Assembly (NCBI GenBank): GCA_019914945.1
Contig: CM034109.1
Location: 1,426,001-1,490,000, forward strand
Length of the DNA: 64,000 nucleotides
Direction of reading: 5' to 3'
Source of the DNA: Typha latifolia
Taxonomy: Eukaryota > Streptophyta > Magnoliopsida > Poales > Typhaceae
The position numbers and the translations under genes were made by a program. Every line of letters starts with the position of its first letter. Position 1 is the stretch's first letter. Under the pieces are notes generated by a model. It did no database searches and was not told the DNA's origin. It saw only the letters and a program-made list of their open reading frames with translations. This document shows, piece after piece, positions 47,976-59,300 of the stretch.

Positions 47976-49170
47976 TCTTATAATTTATATTTTACCATAT
48001 GAATATTTATTATTTTGCCTCAAAATATTAGTGTATAGGTGAGTTAACTTAACTATAGATGCAAAATAATATAATATCTTTGTTAGATTAAGATAAAATT
48101 AAATGGAGAATTAGATTTTTATATTTTAGGTATATTAGTTTTTTATTTTTAAAAGTAGCAAGATATTCTATAACGTAGGGTCCAATAAGAAAAATATCCA
48201 TACAGTAGGATGTGAATAATAATAAAAATAAAATCTAGGATGTTTTTGATTAATTTATTTTAATATTATTACTACCTTTGAATAGATCAAAGGAAGGCAT
48301 TTGGAAGAAAATTTGAATGTTAGGTTTGACTTTGAGTATGACCTTAGAAAAATAATTAAGTCAAGTACGATTTGAATTAATTAGGACTAATGATGTTGGC
48401 CAGTCTTATTAAGGGCATGATAATAATTATTTAGTTATATATATCCATCAGTAAGGAAGGGTCAAGCTTAGACTACTTGTGCTTGAAAATTTATCAATAA
48501 CCCCATACATTTTGCCTTAATTATTATGAACTCCCGTTGTATAGATATTTATCAATCGATTTCTCTATTTTATTTTTATTATCTCAAAAAAAATCAGAAA
48601 TTAAAATAGAGAATATTTCATTACTTTTAAAAATAAAAGAAATAGAATACATAAATACCTTATTTGACTTTAAAGTTTAAATAATTTCTCAATAATATAT
48701 AGTTAATTTAAAAAATTGGGTAATTTTAATTTTAATTTTAATTTTTGAAAATATAATACCAAAATCCGCTCCATATCCTTACAAATATTACTTGTTTGAT
48801 TATGAACTATGTTAAGAGTGTTATTATTATTTTGATATAAAAAATGAAGAAAAATATTAGTTTTGAAGGGAAAATAAAGATATGTAGGAAAAATTAACCA
48901 AAATGCCCTTTCACCATTTGATTTTAAATAATATTGTGATTAATTTTTTTATTCTATAAGAAATTAGAATGATTAAAAATCTTATAAACTTTAAGTTTTC
49001 AACCATGGTGGCTTGTGAGTTTGAGACTATTAAAAAAATATTTTATTTAAATTTTTCTTAATTTTTAAAGGTTTATTGGCTTACAAGTTTTACGTCTGTA
49101 TGGTTGCTGGCTTAAGACTTGTTAAGCCCATGACCGCAAATTTAAGCCTCCATATAGTTATTAAAATTTT

Positions 49171-49645
49171 TAGAGATTTTTACGAATTATTTCCTATATT
49201 TTACTTATTTTGTGATTCACACTCCATCTTTTAAGATTTTATAATCCGACGACCCTCTTTTACCCATAGATGATACTAAAAAAAATTTAATTATAATATA
49301 CAAAATAATTTATAAATATTTAAATTATTCATATTTTCTTCATCTTCTTAATGAGGAGGAGGAGGGGAAAGAGCGAAGATGAGGAAAAGTGATGACGACG
49401 ACGATGATGACAACGATAGTAGAGAAGGTAGATAAAAAAGATAGTCGAGAGATATAAAAAGTAAAATAAAATGGTGGGAGTATTTTAGTAATTTAATTGA
49501 CGTTAGTCAAAGTAATGTTAGGCTGTTAAATAAGAATTATAAGAGAAAATAAGAGGTCGAGTTATAAAATCCTTAGAGACGAAATATGAATCACAAAATA
49601 GTTAAAATATAAAATATAATTTATAAAAATCCTAATTTTTATAAT
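49171..49645. mobile_element. MITE-like foldback element, family F copy 5
   Basis: The left 'tagagatttttacgaatta' and the right 'ataatttataaaaatccta' are inverses, with further matching inside ('tgattcacactccatctttt' at the left against 'gaaatatgaatcacaaaata' at the right). The centre has the pyrimidine-rich block in opposite orientation to the copies at 8165 and 46720. Confidence 0.75.
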
Positions 49646-50099
49646 TATTTTATTTATTTATATTTTTTAATCCTGCTTGCGGTTACTATTAGTTATAGTC
49701 TTACAAAATTATTAACTTTGTTAAATGGGCTTACAATCATTTGTGGGTTTAAAAAATAAAAGGTAAATATTATTTTTCAGAAAATTTAAATAAAAGGTCC
49801 TAAAATATTATTATTAAATTTGTAAAATATGAATTGTAACTATTTTACGAGTAAAATAAAATATAATTTGGACCAAAAAAGAACTTAGATTCAATTGTAT
49901 TTTCTCTCTCCCTCCTCACCTCACCTCTTTGAACATGGCTACAGAAAAGAAAGATTAGTATTTAGTTTACTAAATAACTAATAGCCGTTGACCAAGTCCA
50001 AACTCAAACTAGACGCCACACTAATGAGTAATGACCACTCTCCAGCTGTCAAATGGTAGAGTTAGGAGGAGAATATTACTAAAATATAAAATATTTATG

Positions 50100-50345
50100 A
50101 AACTAGATTACTGTTCAGACTATTTTCTAAACTAGTACTACAGTCAAATTGCTATCTCAGACAACGATTTTTAGTTGTTTTTAATACATGGGAAAACGGT
50201 TAGAAAAATTGTTTCCTTAGACAACAATTTTTTTTTACTATTGTTTCTATATAAATTGCTCTCTGACTAAAAATTGTTATATGAGACAGTGATTTTATTA
50301 TAGTACTAATTTGAAAAATATTTTAGAGAATATTTTATACTGTAG
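50100..50345. mobile_element. possible small foldback element
   Basis: The words 'ctaaactagtactacagtc' (left) and, on the right, 'tagtactaatttgaaaaata' are partly inverse. Inside, 'gacaacgatttttagttg' and 'gactaaaaattgttatatga' form an imperfect hairpin. It is short and diverged, so confidence is low. Confidence 0.35.
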
Positions 50346-51183
50346 TAGAAATCTTTACAAATGTCCCTAGTTAAGGGCTCAACGGTATAGAAATTTCTAC
50401 CTTATGATGCGGAGTGTCCCTAATTGTATTTTTTGCATTAAGAATATATTAAAGGAATTTAGATAAAAAAAGATAAAAGTAATTTTGACTATGAAACAAT
50501 ATAGTAGAAGAATGTTTAAACAAAATATTTTACCGTTACCGCCCCTCAAAGACAAATTCTAGGCTAAGCCTTCTCGTCCTATTGAGGCTATCATCAAAGA
50601 TATCAAATTTCTCGCTTATAACTATCAAAATATAAAGTTCGATACTTCTTTAGAGAAACTAATCGTACTGTTGATTGGCTAATAAATCATAGTAGAACTA
50701 TAGATTATGATTATACTTAAGATGGGGGCTTTTTTTTTCTAATCTTCCACAGTTTTGGTCTCATACTCTAACAAAGGTTTTTTTAACTCGGGCTGAGCCT
50801 AATCCTATTCATATAGAGAATTATTAGGGATTTATGGAAATAAATTAGCTATTCGGCCTCGGGCATGAGAATGGTATTTTTTTAAAGAAAAGTGAAAATT
50901 TAATAATATTTTAATTAAACAGATGATGTTGAGATTCGAACCTAGAACATGAGATGACAGTCATTATTTCTTTTCTTAGATAGAAAGTAAAATTGAAATT
51001 TATTTTGGAATGGATTTTTGTGGATCCAATAAGGAAGGATAGAAGAATTTTATATGATTTGGGATTAGGCCCAACCCAAGTTATGCTACAAATTTGTAGG
51101 CCCAAACCTGATCCAATATGTATGAATTTATACTATTGTTTGGTTAGGAGTATTGAGTAATATAATATTGGAAAATTTTAAGC

Positions 51184-51330
51184 TACCAGTTTAGCTCAAT
51201 GGTCGAATCTTACCAACTTACGACGGAGGTCATAATTTTGAGTCCCTCGGTAGATATTAGGGTTAATATTTGATGGGCTTTTTAGCAGAGTGCTGATTGC
51301 AACTTAGTTGTGACCCAATTTTTTTTTATT
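51184..51330 (+). mobile_element. tRNA-derived SINE-like copy
   Basis: An A-box-like 'ttagctcaatgg' (51191-51202) and a B-box-like 'ggtcataattttgagtcc' (51228-51245) lie 26 bases apart, as in a tRNA-type internal promoter. The copy ends in a T run (51320-51327), as some plant SINEs do. The B box is mutated, so it is probably inactive. It is not a functional tRNA gene because no cloverleaf can be formed. Confidence 0.6.
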
Positions 51331-51716
51331 TTATTTTTACTTTAGGTAAATTTAAACTAATTAATTCTGAACAAATCAGTATTTAAGAATGAATTCCGTT
51401 AGGGATACTAAGTTTATCTTTTAAAATATTTAAAATAAATATCTAAAATACATGCCTTTCTTTCTCCCTTTCTCTTAACTTCTAAGATGTGCTTGCCTAA
51501 ATTACCATCACAAAATCCAAATTAACATTTCTCTAAAGAAAAGAATTTTAGTAGATTTGGCTAGTGTCGGTTTAGGTTAGAAAGTGTCTCAAGGGTATAT
51601 TAGTAATTTCTAGTGGAGTTAGATAAATTATATACTAGGTTAAGAGGTGGTTAGCCAAGGTAATAATAAAGTGTCATAAAAATGGTTATTATAGGAAAAA
51701 TAGAGGAATTGGATTA

Positions 51717-52130
51717 TGATACAATTCGATCCATATTGGCTCTACTCGCGACATTGGGTTTATTGTGATGAGCCTATTTATCTAGTTGATTTTCGTTTGA
51801 ATAAATAAATAGATTTTGTACATTCAAACACGTTTGAACATGTCATATGAACGCCTGCACACGTTCACAAAAATAGAGAACACAAATTGTGCGTTCGAAC
51901 GGACTCGGGCCGTTCGAATGCCTATAATTGTTCGCAATGATAGAGAACTGTAATTCTGTGTTTGAACGTGATCGGGCGTGTTTGAATGCACCACGACGAA
52001 AATTATTGGTTTGTTAGGATTTTTTAACTTATAAATCGAATAATCCGCATGTGGATCTGATTCGCTAGGATTTTTTACTTCTATAAATAGGAGTGGATAT
52101 GTGTTGATAATAATTATGGAATAAATATGA
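51717..52130 (-). mobile_element. TTCGAA-containing LTR-like relic, inverted copy
   Basis: It starts with TGATACAATTCGATCC. In reverse complement it matches the right part of the relic at 6748-7356, including the 'gagccaatatggatcgaatt' end. It has two TTCGAA palindromes (51896 and 51912) and several decayed ones. The right border is unclear. Confidence 0.55.
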
Positions 52131-52530
52131 GTTTAGCTAAATATTTCATTTCACCTTTATCTTTTCATATAGCTGTTAGATCATCCTTATTTTTCTAGGA
52201 GTAAATCGTAATCGTAAAATCTTCCAAGTTTTCAAACTTTGACTACCATATATTCCTCTAGTAGCCATCCTATCTTACTCCACCACCATTCTTGGTCGTC
52301 CGTCACCCTCCGACGACTGTCGCAACATTGAATATTTACCGTTTTGTCCTATTCTGACCTTGTTCTACTATTTTATTTATATATTTTTATCCTGACCTAC
52401 GACTTACATGAAATGAAAACCAATCCATAACTTGTGAGGCTACCATCATATAAATTTTCACAATTTTTTACTTCCTAATATGTCCAAATCTAGTTTGTAA
52501 CAGCAACTGAGTCACTAACTGGTCGGACTC

Positions 52531-53383
52531 TGTTATGGTCTGATGTTCGCTTCCCGATCTGGATTAATTGTAGGAAAGCAGTCCACACAGCCGAGGAAAA
52601 ATATTCACAAGATATTCTTTTATAGTCGGAATATTACAAAACTAGGGGTGGTCGATCTGTAGCTTCCAGATCTACATTTTTTGTATTACGCCTTTTGTAG
52701 ATTTGGATTACAACTGGGACAAAAATACGCAAAAGTGGGGGGTGATGGTGGTGCTGACGGGTGGTGGTGATGATAAAGGTTAGGGATGATAATGGCAATG
52801 AGGGTGGATGGTTTGTGAAGTTTAGTGGATAAAGATGGAGGGGGAGAAGGGGCCGAGATCCCAAGGAGAGGGGAGGACTCGATAGACGAGGGAAGTTAGA
52901 AGATCATCGTCGTCAAGATGGCGCACAATTAGGGCTTGAACAAAGGAGGAGGGGAGATTAGGGTAGAGAGACAATAGAGAGGATAGAACTCAATATTCAT
53001 TCATCATAATATTTTTGGTTGTCATCAACACTTTAAGAGGCTAACCAAACAAGAAAAAAATGATAATTATTAACCCTAGAAATAGTGAATTCTCGCCAAT
53101 CGCATTCGAATGAGGTTGAGTGTGTTCGAACGCGTATTTCACATTCTCTCTTGATGCGAACGTATGCAAGTGTTCGCACGCGACCGTTCTAACGGGGTTT
53201 GTGTGTTCGAACGCACAAATTGCATTCTTTGTCGATGTAAACGCTGCAGGCGTTCACAAGGGCGTTCGAATCCAACATACAAAATTTTTATTTTTCTAAA
53301 ATAAATAACTAAACACAATAAGAAAAGACTCCTATAAGATGTATCTATGCTTGAGACGACTCGATGAAATCCGAATCACATCA
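52531..53383 (+). mobile_element. LTR-derived relic L3, diverged
   Basis: The right end ('gagacgactcgatgaaatcc', then CACATCA at 53383) and the 'gttgtcatcaacactttaag' block match relic L1. Four TTCGAA sites lie at 53100-53275. The start is placed at TGTTATGGTC because GACTC before it nearly matches AACTC after 53383; that one-base mismatch makes the left border tentative. Confidence 0.6.
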
Positions 53384-54384
53384 AACTCGCCCTGAAGAGT
53401 ACCTTCATTAGTAGGCTCAAACCTGACATTTAGGCTAAGGTCATGGTCTTGAGGCCTACTACTTCTAAAGAGACATTCTCTTGGCAGTTCTAATGGAGTT
53501 CAAGTTGGATCAGCCGAACTAGATTCGTAAGGAGGAGAGAAGGAAGATGGCCCAAAGTTACAACCCATTAGAGATTGCACCTACCTCACCCCAGTCTGCA
53601 CAAATGGCTTAGCCCAACTGCCAGCAGATCTTGCGTCACTTTCTGCCCAGTGACTTGGAGGAGTATAGAAAGGCTTGTGTTTTCACTGTGGTGACCATTT
53701 TACCCCAACCATAAATACAAATATCAGCCAACTCATATCATATTCTTAGGTGGTCTTGAAGAAAAAGACCAGAGTCCTCCAATTGGCATGACAAGCTATA
53801 TAAGTACAAGGACATGAGAGATTAGTCACTAGAGTCCTCCAATTTTATTACGTCTGGATTAGTTCAAATCTAATTCGTAACATTCATTTTAAGTTTGCAA
53901 TAATTTTTAGCCTAATACGATAAACTAACATAAACCTAAAAACTTTAAATGAGTTTAGATAAATGATCAGATTTCGGTCGTTTATTGACCTATTTAACCT
54001 GTTATTAAATAGGTTTTGTTCATGTTTGTTCTTTCAACCCGTTAAGCTTAAGGTCAATCTATCATAGTTAAACAACTTGGGTCGTGTCAACATATAACCT
54101 ATTAATATTTAACTGATTTGATCTATTTATTAAACAAATTATATGAGCCGGGCTTTTTTTGCAACTTAATTGCTTTTCTCTTTTAAATTGGAAGTATGAG
54201 ATTTTAAAATCTTAGCGTGTATATTTCCTATGCTGCTAGACAGACATCTCTCTATGTTGAATACACATACTTCCTTCATGAGATGCACACAAAAACCCAT
54301 CCATCTATTGACAAGGCGAACTTAAAATTTTTGCACAAAAAAATAAGTCCACGAAGAAAGTAGTTGCTTCGGAAAACTTCTCGG
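53384..54384. other. intergenic DNA with a decayed coding-like stretch
   Basis: In one forward frame, 53546-53690 reads as plausible protein ('SYNPLEIAPTSPQSAQMA', then a stop, then 'QQILRHFLPSDLEEYRKAC'). No family is recognised. It may be a remnant of a retrotransposon or of a captured gene. The rest is AT-rich DNA with no feature seen. Confidence 0.3.
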
Positions 54385-55042
54385 TTTTTTTTTTCTTATT
54401 CTAAAATATAACTCCTTATTTTACTAGAATATTAGCTAAATATTAAAAAAATTATATTATAAAATATAAATATTATTTATTAAAATTATATTTTATATTA
54501 CAACCTAATTACTAATTTATTCTTAAAATCTATCACATTAATCTATTTTATATCAAATTAAAAAACATTTATTATAATTTTATAAAAAAGAAAATATATT
54601 TTTTCCTTGCGGATAAGGCATAATTAGAAGAGTATAGCAATCAGAAAACTCTAAAGTCTTTACTTTAAGAATAATGTTAATTTTAGAATATGTATTACTC
54701 TTTGTTATTTTCAAAATAAGATTTTTATTCTAGGAATAACTATTTATATGTTTACTTATATTTTAGAATAAGAGTGTAATAAATATTTTTGATGTGATAT
54801 AAAGTGAATGAAAAGATGAGAAAAATGTGTTTTATTTTTTATAAAATTACTATGGATACCTTTTGATTTGATATAAAGTAGGTTGATGGGATAGATGTCA
54901 AAGAAAATTTAGTAATTATGTTAGTGTGTAGTATAAGATATAATTTTAATGAATAATATTTGTATTATAGAATATGATTATTATATTGTTCAACTGTTAT
55001 TATGGAATAAGAAATTATATTTTAGAATAAGAAAAAATTATT
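54385..55042. mobile_element. foldback element with A/T-rich inverted ends
   Basis: Left 'tttcttattctaaaatataa' (about 54392-54411) and the reverse complement of the right end around 55010-55035 are almost identical over about 35 bases. The interior is very AT-rich and non-coding. It is a typical MITE-like structure, though low-complexity inverted sequence by chance cannot be fully excluded. Confidence 0.6.
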
Positions 55043-55499
55043 TCTAAAGTGAATAAGAGCTACTATAGTAGTATCTTGATAGGAGTTATAGAAAGAAGAC
55101 CGGTGGACATGTAATCAAACTTAGCAACGGAGAATGACGCACTCTGATCAAGTGGCTTAACATGAGATGAGTGGTCCACACAATGCATAAAAGATAAATG
55201 ATAAACACCAAAATCAATTGAATTAGTATATTAGTTGTATTTGACTATTCAAGACACTTGTACTATTATAGAGATTCCCAAAATAATAGGAAGTATAACT
55301 ATACAACAAAACTAGGATACATAATGATAAACTGTAAGAAAACCCTAGAAAATCGTCATAGCAATCATCAAACTTTTCAACTCTATCCAATTTTGCCGAT
55401 TCAAAAAATCTAAGCATCATAAACAAAAAAAGCTTATTCGAAACATAGATTCATTTATGACAAGCATATTCTAGCCATGATAAGATTTTTTGAGAAGCA

Positions 55500-55900
55500 A
55501 GATGGAATCAAACAAAACCTCCTAGAGTAAAATGGTATCATGGTATCCTGGTTAGTCTCCTTCATTCCTTTCCGCGTGCAGAGCGGCACGACTTCGGTAG
55601 CCTTGTTGGCCCGCAGCCACTCGAGGATCCCACCAAGGTGCTCTATCCTATTGGATTCCACCAACCTCCTCCCTCATCTCCTCTGTCATACACTTACTGC
55701 CAACCCCAGAGAAGATGACAACGTCAACAAGCAAGAATCCATCTTAAGAGCCTGATAATATTCAACAGGCAATTCGGGCCCAAAAAGCATCTCTGGCCGC
55801 TAGTACCAATGCCGTTATCCTCGAAGGGCTCTGGCAGTCCCTTCCTCGACCGTCGAAAGCCACGAAAGCCCCATATGTGAAAGCATGACCACCACCAAGA
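55500..55900 (+). pseudogene. possible retrotransposon leader and gag-like remnant
   Basis: This block is GC-richer than its flanks. It starts with TGGTATCATGGTATCC (55532), which resembles a tRNA-Met primer-binding site. A forward frame at about 55755-55888 reads as sensible protein ('QAIRAQKASLAASTNAVILE', continuing 'GLWQSLPRPSKATKAPYVKA') and then stops. No LTR was found next to it. I suggest a broken copia-like gag start; the support is weak. Confidence 0.3.
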
Positions 55901-56251
55901 ACAAGCCAAATTCTATTCTAATTAAAAATAATTATTACACTCTTATTAAAATACAGATATTGACATTATTTCTAAATGAAAAAAACATTAAACTATGTTG
56001 ATTTCAGAAAATTAGTTTATTGAAATCTGTCACTTTATTTCAACCAAATAAGTGCACAATATTTTTTTAGGCTAAGTTGCTCCATAATAGGCGAAGCCAA
56101 AGCAACGGCCAACTTGTGGATTGATCTCAGTGGCGGTTCAATTTCCCAAAAACACCCTTACCTTTTAGCTTTTATTCCTTTCTCGTCCTTACCCAGCCGC
56201 GGACTCTCTCCAATCCGACTCCATCCACCTCCTTCTCCCCCATTTCGCATT

Positions 56252-56266
56252 AAAATAAAACCCTAG
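56252..56266 (+). promoter_or_regulatory. telo-box-like motif in the SAM-gene promoter or leader
   Basis: AAACCCTAG lies about 50 bases before the ATG at 56313, followed by a pyrimidine-rich patch. Telo-box-like AAACCCTA motifs near start sites are known from many broadly expressed plant genes. The role here is inferred. Confidence 0.4.
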
Positions 56267-56312
56267 CTCTCCTCTCTTCTCCTCCTCCCTCGCAGGGAAC
56301 CAACGGCGCGAG

Positions 56313-59300
56313 ATGTACGCCGATCAGATCGCCACGGGCCGCAAGAGATCCATCAGGGACCGCCTCGACGGTGATCTGCCCGACGACTTGGGCCGGAGTA
56401 GAGCTGGGAGCGGGAAAAGGTCCGAACTTTTGTCTCTCTCCATCTATGCACTTCAATTCCTCGGTTAGGGTTTCGGATAGAGTTTTTTCTTTAGTTCATG
56501 AAGTAGCCCTTTCATGTATGGTTAAAAGGTTAGATTTGATCGGTTAGGAATAGTCAAGAATGTGGAAGATTGCTTAATGACATGCACGGAGATGAATATT
56601 TCCGTCATCCAAAAGATAGTTCAGGGCGTTAAGTGATTTTCTTCCTCCCATACTTTCTTTTCACATTTAATGTCAATAAATGAGGTTCCTTTACTTTAGC
56701 TTGGTTCTGATTGCATGGTCTTGACACTTTTGGATCTGTCAAGAAAAATATTAGATTTAGGATTGGTCTACTATGTTTAAATATGTTTACTATCCTGATA
56801 TTTCCTTAACGTGAATATTATTTTACTAATTGGTTGGGATACTTCTTAGTTATCAAATGATACATAAGAATGCATTGTTGATGTTCTTATATTAGCGAAG
56901 TGCTGGACATCTCAGTGTTCGTTCCATTTCCTACATAATTATCATTTTTTGATGTTCAGTTGTATGGGATAATAGAAACATAACAGTTGAAGTTTAAACA
57001 CTGGAAGTTGTTATTATGTTGAATATTAGTGTTTTAAGGATTGCGAAGCAGTGTGATAAGAACACACCTTAGAAGCTCCTTTCTCTCCTCTTCGGTTTTT
57101 CATATGTTTCTATTATGTTTAAATGTGTGGACTGTAGAGATTGGCCTTTATAGAAGGAGTTTTTTTGGGTAACTTCAAGGAATCTACAGTTATATTGTTG
57201 GCCATGACCATGAGATAGAGACATCAAATGTGGAAAATCTAGTTTTACCTTTATTGAAATAAGTAGTACCTTGGTTAGTTGCTCTATATATTTCTGTTGT
57301 GGTGGGTAGAAATATGAGTTTAAATCCTCCCTAGTAATCAGGGATGTCTAGAGACTCCATCTAACAGCACCTCTATTTCTGCTACATGAGTGCGAGCTAT
57401 GATAATGAAGTGTGATGGGGTTGTCAGATGAAGTTTGACCTCTTCATATGAATGAAAATTTACTTGGCAGCTCAGTTTATCCTTTTATGTATTGTTTTAC
57501 TAGGTGCTCGTCTGTATGAACTCGTTTATCCTTCACCCTTTGGTGATTGAAGGTCCTTTTTGGTGCAACTATTGATAACCCTAGGCAAAAGAGCGAGAAA
57601 TAATTTGGCTAAGTGATGTTGCTTGTTCCACTCAGTTGCTTGTGTTGCTGGCACTTCCATAGGCAAAGTTCTCATCTTATTGAAAGAATGCACTTATGCA
57701 CATCTCTGATAATTTGTAAGTGGGTGGAGGCATGCAATGTGCCTAACATTTGGTTTTATTGTATTATAAACTTAAATCTCATAAAATTTATGGGCTGCTG
57801 GTATGTTGTCTCCTTTACTCTCCATTTCTTTATGTTTTTTAATGGATATCTCTCTTCAATTTGCTCATCCATTCTCACTTATCGTCCCATTATAACTCTT
57901 TGGTTCTGCAATTAAGATCACGATAATAGAAAACAATGACTGTCAAACTAGTTGCTCTTTTACTTTTCAATTTATTATGATATGCTTTTGAAAGGACTTC
58001 TTTTCTTTTGTTTCTGTAGAAGCTAGGCTATTGGAGGCATAAATATATTAAAAGACAAAGTGGACAAGAAAGTAGTCTTAGATGTTTGCTGTAGTATTGA
58101 CCTTCAATCTGCTTAACTTTATTTTACAACAGAAAAGTTTAAGCTAAGTTTCTACTGCACTAGAGATCTCTGGAATATCTTTTAAATTTTTTAAGAGTGT
58201 CTTTTGATAGTCTTTGACTGTACCTTTCTCTATTCCTCTGTGGTTTGATTCTTGATCGATTATATCTATCTTTCACATCTTTCACATCATAAGCTATATC
58301 CTTCCCTTGAAATGGTAATGTGGCGATTTGGGAATACTGGCCAGTTATAGATGCTATACTTGACTACCTTTTTGACTTTAATTAATTTTATTGTCCTGCA
58401 GGCAACGCCAGAGTGATGACAAGTGGAAACATGATCTCTTTCAGGAGGATGGAGAACCTCAAGCTTCAAGTATAGATTGTTGAAGTATCTTCAATCATGA
58501 TGAGAAATATATCTCTATTTATTATGATTCCCTAATGACTTTTAATGTCTATGGCTCTATCTTAAGAATCCATTGGACCAAGAGATTTACGATTGAAGCT
58601 TCAGAGGAAAGGCTCACAGCAAGTAAATAGTGGTGGAAGGGCTCGAGGAGTCCGAGATCTTCGTGAGAAGTTATCAGGTACAATGCACACTCAACCGCCA
58701 AATAAGGATATCACAAAAGCTAAGTCAGCATCACAGGTTGCCAAACCATTGAGATATGATCCTCCTATTGAAGCACCTATAGTAGAATCTAAAAAAATCT
58801 CCAAACCGACTTCTTCTAAGAAGTCTCAGCAGAAGGTAGTAACTTCTCTGTAGACAAATATTGCACAGTTTCCACTCTTGGTACTTCTATTTTTTGTATG
58901 GATTTGCATTACCATGAGCTTTAGCACTATAATTGTTGGCTAATGCTCACTGTAGATAAAATTACAATTGATTTGTTCTTTTTTAATCTTTGAACTTTTT
59001 TGCTTGCTTATTTTTTTAGGTATGATTACATTGATTTGCACTGTTTTGGAAGAGATTTACTATACACTATTTCTGTATGGTAACCCGTAGTGTAGTATAT
59101 ATACACGTGGTGCTAAATTGGCTTTCGCCCAGAGCGCTGTAAGCTCTTCTATATGGAAGATATTAATGTTTATGTAACCGGATGACAAAAAATTATGTAC
59201 ATATAGGTGTGTAACGTGTGTTCTAGCAATCACATAGGATCATGGTTGACACATTCTCACGTTAGTAGAGGTGGTAAATAGGTTAAAGAGGGCATACATT

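Noticed and set aside
51184..51330. Possible tRNA gene
   Set aside because: A- and B-box-like words are present, but no cloverleaf or acceptor stem forms and the B box is mutated. It fits a SINE better.
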